A stretch of DNA of 64,000 bases, taken from Clostridiales bacterium. GTDB taxonomy: Bacteria; Bacillota_A; Clostridia; Oscillospirales; Oscillospiraceae. A model generated the notes under the pieces. That model was not told the origin of the DNA. It was given only the letters and a program-made list of their open reading frames with translations, and searched no databases. Both the position numbers and the translations under genes were made by a program. This document shows positions 60,197-64,000 of this stretch, piece after piece. The first letter of the stretch is position 1; every line of letters starts with the position of its first letter. The stretch is taken from NCBI GenBank assembly GCA_004553625.1, contig SFKX01000007.1, positions 1-64,000 of the forward strand, read 5' to 3'.

Positions 60197-61335
60197 GTTG
60201 CAACACGTCCCTCTTCGAGATAGAACGGCGAACCACAGCCGCTCAGGAGCCAGAAGCGCAGAAAGCGCTCTCCGGGCGAGAGCAGCAGCCCGTCGCTCAC
60301 GGGTATATCCTCCGAGTACACCATCCTCACCGAGGCAATCTCACGCTCGCCCATGCAGGCGACTGCGCGTCCCGCGTTTTCGCCCTCAGCCACGGGCGCG
60401 AACACAAACGAAGGCAGCTCCAGCCGCGTTGTATAGCTCTCGCCCTTGCGGATCAGCGCGTAGGCCGCGCCCTCTGTGGCCGCATCCGCCGTATACGCCT
60501 CGCCTGAAATGACCGGCACATCGTAGCTCAGGCCAGCCGGTATGACCTCCGTGAAGCTGTAATTGGCAAAGGCCCAGTCGTAGAGCGCCCTGTGGTCGTC
60601 CCAGTCGTCCGGGTCGTTGAGCGTAACGCAGACGTAGCGCGCGCCATCCCGCTCCGCGCAGGTGACGAGCGTCCTGCCTGCGGCCATGGTGTAGCCGGTC
60701 TTGAGCCCAATGCAGCCCTCGTACTCGCGCAGGAGCCGGTTGTGGTTCACCAGGGTCTGCTCACCTACGGTGTGCGACACCGTGCCGGCTATCCGGGCGA
60801 AGTCCTCGTTTCCCATGCAGTAGACGGCGAGCTTGGCCATGTCCCGCGCCGTGGAGTAGTGGCCCTCTTCGTCCAGGCCGTGGGCATTTTTGAAGCTGGA
60901 CTCCGTCATGCCGAGCTGCGCTGCCTTCTCGTTCATGAGCTCGGCAAAGTCATCCATGTCGTCCGCGACGTGCAGCGCCAGCGCCGAGGCTGCGTCGTTG
61001 CCTGAGACGAGCATCAGGCCGTAGAGCAAGTCCTCAACCGTGTACTCCTCGCCCGCCTTTATATACATGGACGACCCCTCGACGCCCGCGCTCCTCTCGT
61101 CCACCTTGACCACGTCGTCCAGCTCGCAGTGCTCTAGCACGACGATGGCGGTCATGATCTTGGTCGTGCTGGCGATCAGCATGTGTGCGTCCGGATTTTT
61201 CTCGAAGAGCACCTGGCCCGTGTCCGCGTGGACAAGTATGGCCGAATTCGCAGAGACCGCGAGCTCCGCGTGAGCCGGTATTTTAAACGAAAATATGAGC
61301 GCGAGGCTCAGGACGAAACCCGTAAGTTTTCTCAA
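60193..61335 (-). CDS. dacF: D-alanyl-D-alanine carboxypeptidase (DacF/DacA type)
   Basis: 380 aa. Signal peptide MRKLTGFVLSLALIFSFKIP cut after AHA. Penicillin-binding-protein motifs: ASTTKIMTA (SxxK), VSGND (SxN) and LKTGYT (KTG). A C-terminal beta domain ends in FYLEEGRVAT. Trims peptidoglycan pentapeptides; DacF relatives act in spore cortex formation. Start is TTG 61335; GTGs at 61347 and 61344 are possible. Both the start and its GGTGGTG site lie inside a hairpin. Confidence 0.92.
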   Translation of the reverse strand: MRKLTGFVLSLALIFSFKIPAHAELAVSANSAILVHADTGQVLFEKNPDAHMLIASTTKIMTAIVVLEHCELDDVVKVDERSAGVEGSSMYIKAGEEYTVEDLLYGLMLVSGNDAASALALHVADDMDDFAELMNEKAAQLGMTESSFKNAHGLDEEGHYSTARDMAKLAVYCMGNEDFARIAGTVSHTVGEQTLVNHNRLLREYEGCIGLKTGYTMAAGRTLVTCAERDGARYVCVTLNDPDDWDDHRALYDWAFANYSFTEVIPAGLSYDVPVISGEAYTADAATEGAAYALIRKGESYTTRLELPSFVFAPVAEGENAGRAVACMGEREIASVRMVYSEDIPVSDGLLLSPGERFLRFWLLSGCGSPFYLEEGRVAT

Positions 61336-61377
61336 TAATAGCACCACCCCGTAAGTATTGGGCGGTGCTTATTATTG
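61333..61377 (-). promoter_or_regulatory. Start-site hairpin of dacF
   Basis: On the minus strand CAATAATA-A-GCACC-G-CCC pairs with GGG-G-TGGTGC-TATTATTG (one bulge, one mismatch, 9-nt loop). It fills most of the gap after ytfJ and buries the dacF ribosome binding site and TTG start. There is no U-run after it, so translational control is more likely than termination. Confidence 0.65.
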
Positions 61378-61393
61378 ACTGTCCTGCCTCGGA

Positions 61394-61771
61394 TTATCCC
61401 TCGGCCTTTTTGTCTCGCAGCTGCTCGGCCTTGTCCATGAGCTGCGGGATGAGGTCAACTATCCTGTCAAACGTATTCGACGCGGGCGGCTGGATGTTCA
61501 GCATATTCACAACGCCGTTGCGGATCACAAGAAAGCCGATGGGCTCGATCTTGACCGCGGCCGCGCTGCCGCCGGTGAAGCCGCTGCGCTGCTTCACAAG
61601 GTCTCCGCCGCCCCCGCCGAAGCCAAAGGTCACGCGCGAGACAGGCACGAGCGTCACGCCGTCCGGCGTAGTTACCGGCTCGCCGACTATGGTGTTGACG
61701 TCCACCATTTCCTTGATTTTAGACATGCTGGTTTGCAGGAATTCCGCCATCGGGGTCTGTGCCTGATCCAT
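61394..61771 (-). CDS. ytfJ: GerW/YtfJ family sporulation protein
   Basis: 125 aa. MAEFLQTSMSKIKEMVDVNT, VGEPVTTPDGVTLVPVSRVT and a glycine-rich FGFGGGGGDLVKQ typify YtfJ, a forespore protein. GAAAGGAAGG precedes the ATG. The first 53 bp overlap the DUF2953 gene, a pairing also seen in B. subtilis (ytfI-ytfJ). Confidence 0.93.
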   Translation of the reverse strand: MDQAQTPMAEFLQTSMSKIKEMVDVNTIVGEPVTTPDGVTLVPVSRVTFGFGGGGGDLVKQRSGFTGGSAAAVKIEPIGFLVIRNGVVNMLNIQPPASNTFDRIVDLIPQLMDKAEQLRDKKAEG

Positions 61772-62408
61772 TGCTTACCTTCCTTTCTTCCTCTGCTTTG
61801 GCGGCGGCCTTCTGTTCTTTCGCCGCGTTCATTTTGATCTTCATAAAGCCCCAGCCCGCCGCAAACACAACGGCGAGTATCCTGCCGAGGCTTATCGTCA
61901 TCGTCAGCTCCGTGTCGAACCTCGGCTCTGTCGAGTCAAAGTCCAGCGCCGTCTGGATGTCGCACTGTTTTACCCGGAAAGCCCTGCCGCGCATACCCTC
62001 CAGCATGCCCAGTCCGGTGTTCACAAGACCGTAGGCCATCGTTGCGTCGAAGGGGTCCTCTGCCGCCACGACGAGGTGGAGCATGAACCTGTTCACGGTT
62101 ATCTTCCGCTTGAATCTCGCCATAGCGTCCAGGCCGAGCTTCAAAAGCTGCAAGAGCTCCTCCGGTGAGGGTTTGGGACGCGGCTTTTTCTCCTTTTCGG
62201 GCTTTTCCTTCTTGGGTTTTTTCTCTTTCTTCGGTTTTTCAGCTTTCTTTTTCTTCTCCGGCTTCTCCTTGCGCGGGAGAACCTTGATATTGAAGCACAT
62301 CACCCGCGCGGCGGCGCCCAGCTCGCCGTCCACATATCTCGCTGACACCCCAAAGGGCATGACGAGCAGCAGCACGAGCACCGCGACTATCACAAGGAGG
62401 ACGATCAA
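61719..62408 (-). CDS. DUF2953 protein (YtfI-like)
   Basis: 229 aa from TTG 62408. N-terminal membrane helix (MIVLLVIVAVLVLLLVMPFG), then a long Lys/Glu/Pro-rich stretch at residues 45-80, then the DUF2953 core (RITVNRF-like KRKITVNRFMLHLVVAAEDP; DTELTMTISLGRILAVVFAA). Probably a sporulation membrane protein, by its pairing with ytfJ. Overlaps scpB by 4 bp. Confidence 0.85.
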   Translation of the reverse strand: MIVLLVIVAVLVLLLVMPFGVSARYVDGELGAAARVMCFNIKVLPRKEKPEKKKKAEKPKKEKKPKKEKPEKEKKPRPKPSPEELLQLLKLGLDAMARFKRKITVNRFMLHLVVAAEDPFDATMAYGLVNTGLGMLEGMRGRAFRVKQCDIQTALDFDSTEPRFDTELTMTISLGRILAVVFAAGWGFMKIKMNAAKEQKAAAKAEEERKVSNGSGTDPDGGIPANQHV

Positions 62409-63034
62409 AGAGCCTCACCCCCCGTCTCCTGGCCTTCCAGGTCCAGGACCATCTGTTCGCCCCGGCCGCGCAGCGCCGCTATCGCGCCCTGGAGCTTTTC
62501 GAGCCCGTCCGTAGAGGACATGTCCGGCAGCTTCGGAAGCTCGGAAAGCTCCGAAATGCCCATGACTCTCAGGAAGGCCTCCGTCGTCTTATACAGCGTG
62601 GGCCGGCCCGGCGCTTCTAGCCTGCCCGTGGGCTCTATGAGGCCCTTGTCCACAAGGGATGAGACGGTATACGAGCTGTCCACTCCGCGCACCTCGTCCA
62701 CGTACGCCCGTGTGACCGGCTGGAAGTAGGCGATGACCGCCAGCGTCTCCAGCGCCGGAGGCGAGAGCCGCGGCGGGGCGCGGTGCTCGATGACCCGCGC
62801 GATCTGCTTTGCATACTGCGGGGCCGAGCACAGCTGCAGGGACTTGTCCAGCTTCACGAGCCTTATGCCCCGGCCGCCGCTCTCGTACTCCTCCGCCAGT
62901 TTTTCCGCGAAGGCGTATATCTCCGCCTCCGGCACGCCCAGTACCAGCGATATGCGCGCGGCCGGCACCGGCTCCCCGGACGCAAAGATTATAGCCTCCA
63001 CGGCTGCTTTCAATTCGCGTTCATCCATACTCAT
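62405..63034 (-). CDS. scpB: Segregation and condensation protein B
   Basis: 209 aa. Two winged-helix domains; LSPPALETLAVIAYFQPVTR and VRGVDSSYTVSSLVDKGLIE are characteristic. Partner of SMC and ScpA in chromosome condensation. Start overlaps the scpA stop (ATGA). Confidence 0.96.
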   Translation of the reverse strand: MSMDERELKAAVEAIIFASGEPVPAARISLVLGVPEAEIYAFAEKLAEEYESGGRGIRLVKLDKSLQLCSAPQYAKQIARVIEHRAPPRLSPPALETLAVIAYFQPVTRAYVDEVRGVDSSYTVSSLVDKGLIEPTGRLEAPGRPTLYKTTEAFLRVMGISELSELPKLPDMSSTDGLEKLQGAIAALRGRGEQMVLDLEGQETGGEAL

Positions 63035-63816
63035 TCCTCAATGGCTTCGATGATGCTCTCCGTGTCTCCTCCGGCGAAGCTGAGCAGCAGCTCGCCCTCC
63101 TGCTCCGTTATGAGCACGCTGCCCATGGAACACAGCTCGAGCACGGAAAGGAAAGTTGCCACGACCTCCGAACGGCTCTTTCCCGCCGCGTAGAGCGAGC
63201 GGAGCGTCGCCGGACCCTCGCCCAGGATTCGGAGTATCTCGCGGCTCTTGTCGCGCACGCCGTACACTATGCGCTGAGGCGCCAGCGCGCGCAGCTCCGG
63301 CGGGCCGGGCAGCTTTGCGTCCGCCCGCGTGAACACTGAATAGAGCGCTCGCAAAAGGTCCGCGCCCTCGTGCCGGTAGTCGTACACCTTCGCGGATGGA
63401 GCCACCGGCTCCTGCGGCCGCGTCCAGAGCAGCATACCCTCCGACGAATACTCCGCCAGAGTGGGCAGGACTGACTTTACCGCCTCGCGCGCGTCCTTTG
63501 CGCGGAGCTTTTCCAGCGAGGTCATGAGCTGTTCCAGCTCCGTGACCTCTTCCTCCACGGCCAGCAGCGTCCGGGTCTTGATGTACAGCAGATACGCCGC
63601 CATCTGCACGAACTCGCTGGCTATCTCCAGGTCCATCCGCTCCATCTCCGCCAGATAGGCCAGGTACTGGTCCAGTATGTCGGAGATGCTGATGTCCCTT
63701 ATCTCTATCTTGTTCTTCTGCAGCAGCATGAGGATGAGACTCAGCGGGCCTTCAAAGTCCTGCGTCTCCTCCCGGCTCTTTACCACGCCCTCCAGGCGGA
63801 AGGTCGGGTTTTCCAT
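63031..63816 (-). CDS. scpA: Segregation and condensation protein A
   Basis: 261 aa from ATG 63816 with GGGGGGTG upstream. Kleisin: FEGPLSLILMLLQKNKIEIR, the family's usual N-terminal segment, then EFVQMAAYLLYIKTRTLL and a C-terminal winged helix. Bridges the SMC heads. Confidence 0.96.
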   Translation of the reverse strand: MENPTFRLEGVVKSREETQDFEGPLSLILMLLQKNKIEIRDISISDILDQYLAYLAEMERMDLEIASEFVQMAAYLLYIKTRTLLAVEEEVTELEQLMTSLEKLRAKDAREAVKSVLPTLAEYSSEGMLLWTRPQEPVAPSAKVYDYRHEGADLLRALYSVFTRADAKLPGPPELRALAPQRIVYGVRDKSREILRILGEGPATLRSLYAAGKSRSEVVATFLSVLELCSMGSVLITEQEGELLLSFAGGDTESIIEAIEE

Positions 63817-63831
63817 ATCCCGCACCCCCCG

Positions 63832-64000
63832 TTACGCGAGCAGCCTTGCGAGGTCAAAACCCCACTGTGCCGCCACGAAGAGCTGGTTCATCAGCCAGCC
63901 TGCCGCCCTGCCCAGTGGGTTCAGGTGCGTCCGGCTGAGCAGGAACACCGCCACGACCAGGATTATCATGCCGTATCTCTCGTAGTACATGAGTTTCGTA
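63832..64000 (-). CDS. Site-2 protease family protein, C-terminal end only
   Basis: The frame from the right edge to TAA 63832 encodes MYYERYGMIILVVAVFLLSR then a membrane-like tail ending LARLLA. This matches the end of YwhC-type M50 metalloproteases, which commonly precede scpA in Clostridia. The catalytic HExxH is outside the window. The gene's 5' end is missing. Confidence 0.65.
   Translation of the reverse strand, partial: TKLMYYERYGMIILVVAVFLLSRTHLNPLGRAAGWLMNQLFVAAQWGFDLARLLA

Overview
The window looks like the chromosome of a GC-rich, spore-forming, strictly anaerobic Firmicute of the class Clostridia, probably a host-associated member of the Oscillospiraceae/Ruminococcaceae type. 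The reasons are: sporulation genes (sipL-like, spoVM, ytfJ, a dacF-like carboxypeptidase); a four-subunit 2-oxoacid:ferredoxin oxidoreductase; the clostridial IspH-ribosomal protein S1 fusion; Firmicute housekeeping order (remA-gmk-rpoZ-priA-def-fmt-rsmB-rlmN-prpC-prkC-rsgA); and a locus for galacto-N-biose/lacto-N-biose, sugars of mucin and milk glycans. The species cannot be named from the sequence. No rRNA, tRNA, CRISPR array or complete insertion sequence was seen.

Layout. 1-4123 (minus): a large secreted beta-helix/SLH protein cut by the left edge, a serine recombinase and a free-standing alanyl-tRNA editing protein. 4187-10140 (plus): glycosyltransferase, DUF4330 protein, O-antigen ligase-like protein, an ECF S component, and a DUF1538 membrane protein coupled to a P-II-like protein. 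10195-10761 (minus): a PgsA-like phosphatidyltransferase. 10947-21986: the GNB/LNB locus. Its minus arm is araC-araC-galE-nucleotidyltransferase-nahK and its plus arm is binding protein, two permeases, a 67-aa membrane protein and the GH112 phosphorylase. 22057-23282: a small membrane protein/XRE regulator pair with a striking repeat-flanked promoter, and a small anchored protein. 23429-27899: ppx, ppk1 and a PIG-V-like membrane protein. 27955-29949 (minus): a lipoprotein that appears to join a propeller-like sensor and a solute-binding domain. 30106-33452 (minus): a P-loop ATPase and the oxidoreductase operon. 33590-64000 (minus throughout): yebC; sipL, a 26-codon spoVM and a 52-aa membrane protein; the rsgA-to-cdaA housekeeping block; csd/DUF3343; ispF/ispD/carD; ispH-rpsA, plsC, cmk, a flavoprotein and an RpiR regulator; rluB, dacF, ytfJ, DUF2953, scpB, scpA and the end of a site-2 protease.

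How the parts work together. In the GNB/LNB locus the disaccharide would be bound outside the cell, imported, and split by phosphate into galactose-1-phosphate and GlcNAc/GalNAc. The amino sugar would be phosphorylated at C1, and the sugar-1-phosphates passed through nucleotide sugars by the uridylyltransferase-like protein and GalE. GalE carries Cys where E. coli has Tyr299, the residue known to open the pocket for N-acetylated sugars. Two AraC proteins sit between the arms, and a shared 10-mer lies in both control regions.

Many starts are TTG or GTG, and two genes (a glycosyltransferase and an AraC regulator) appear to start at CTG behind strong ribosome binding sites. Promoters with 16-18-bp spacers and strong hairpins are readable at most unit boundaries. 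The most notable items not explained by ordinary annotation are the spoVM gene, the 19-bp direct repeats around one promoter, and a hairpin that buries the start site of dacF.
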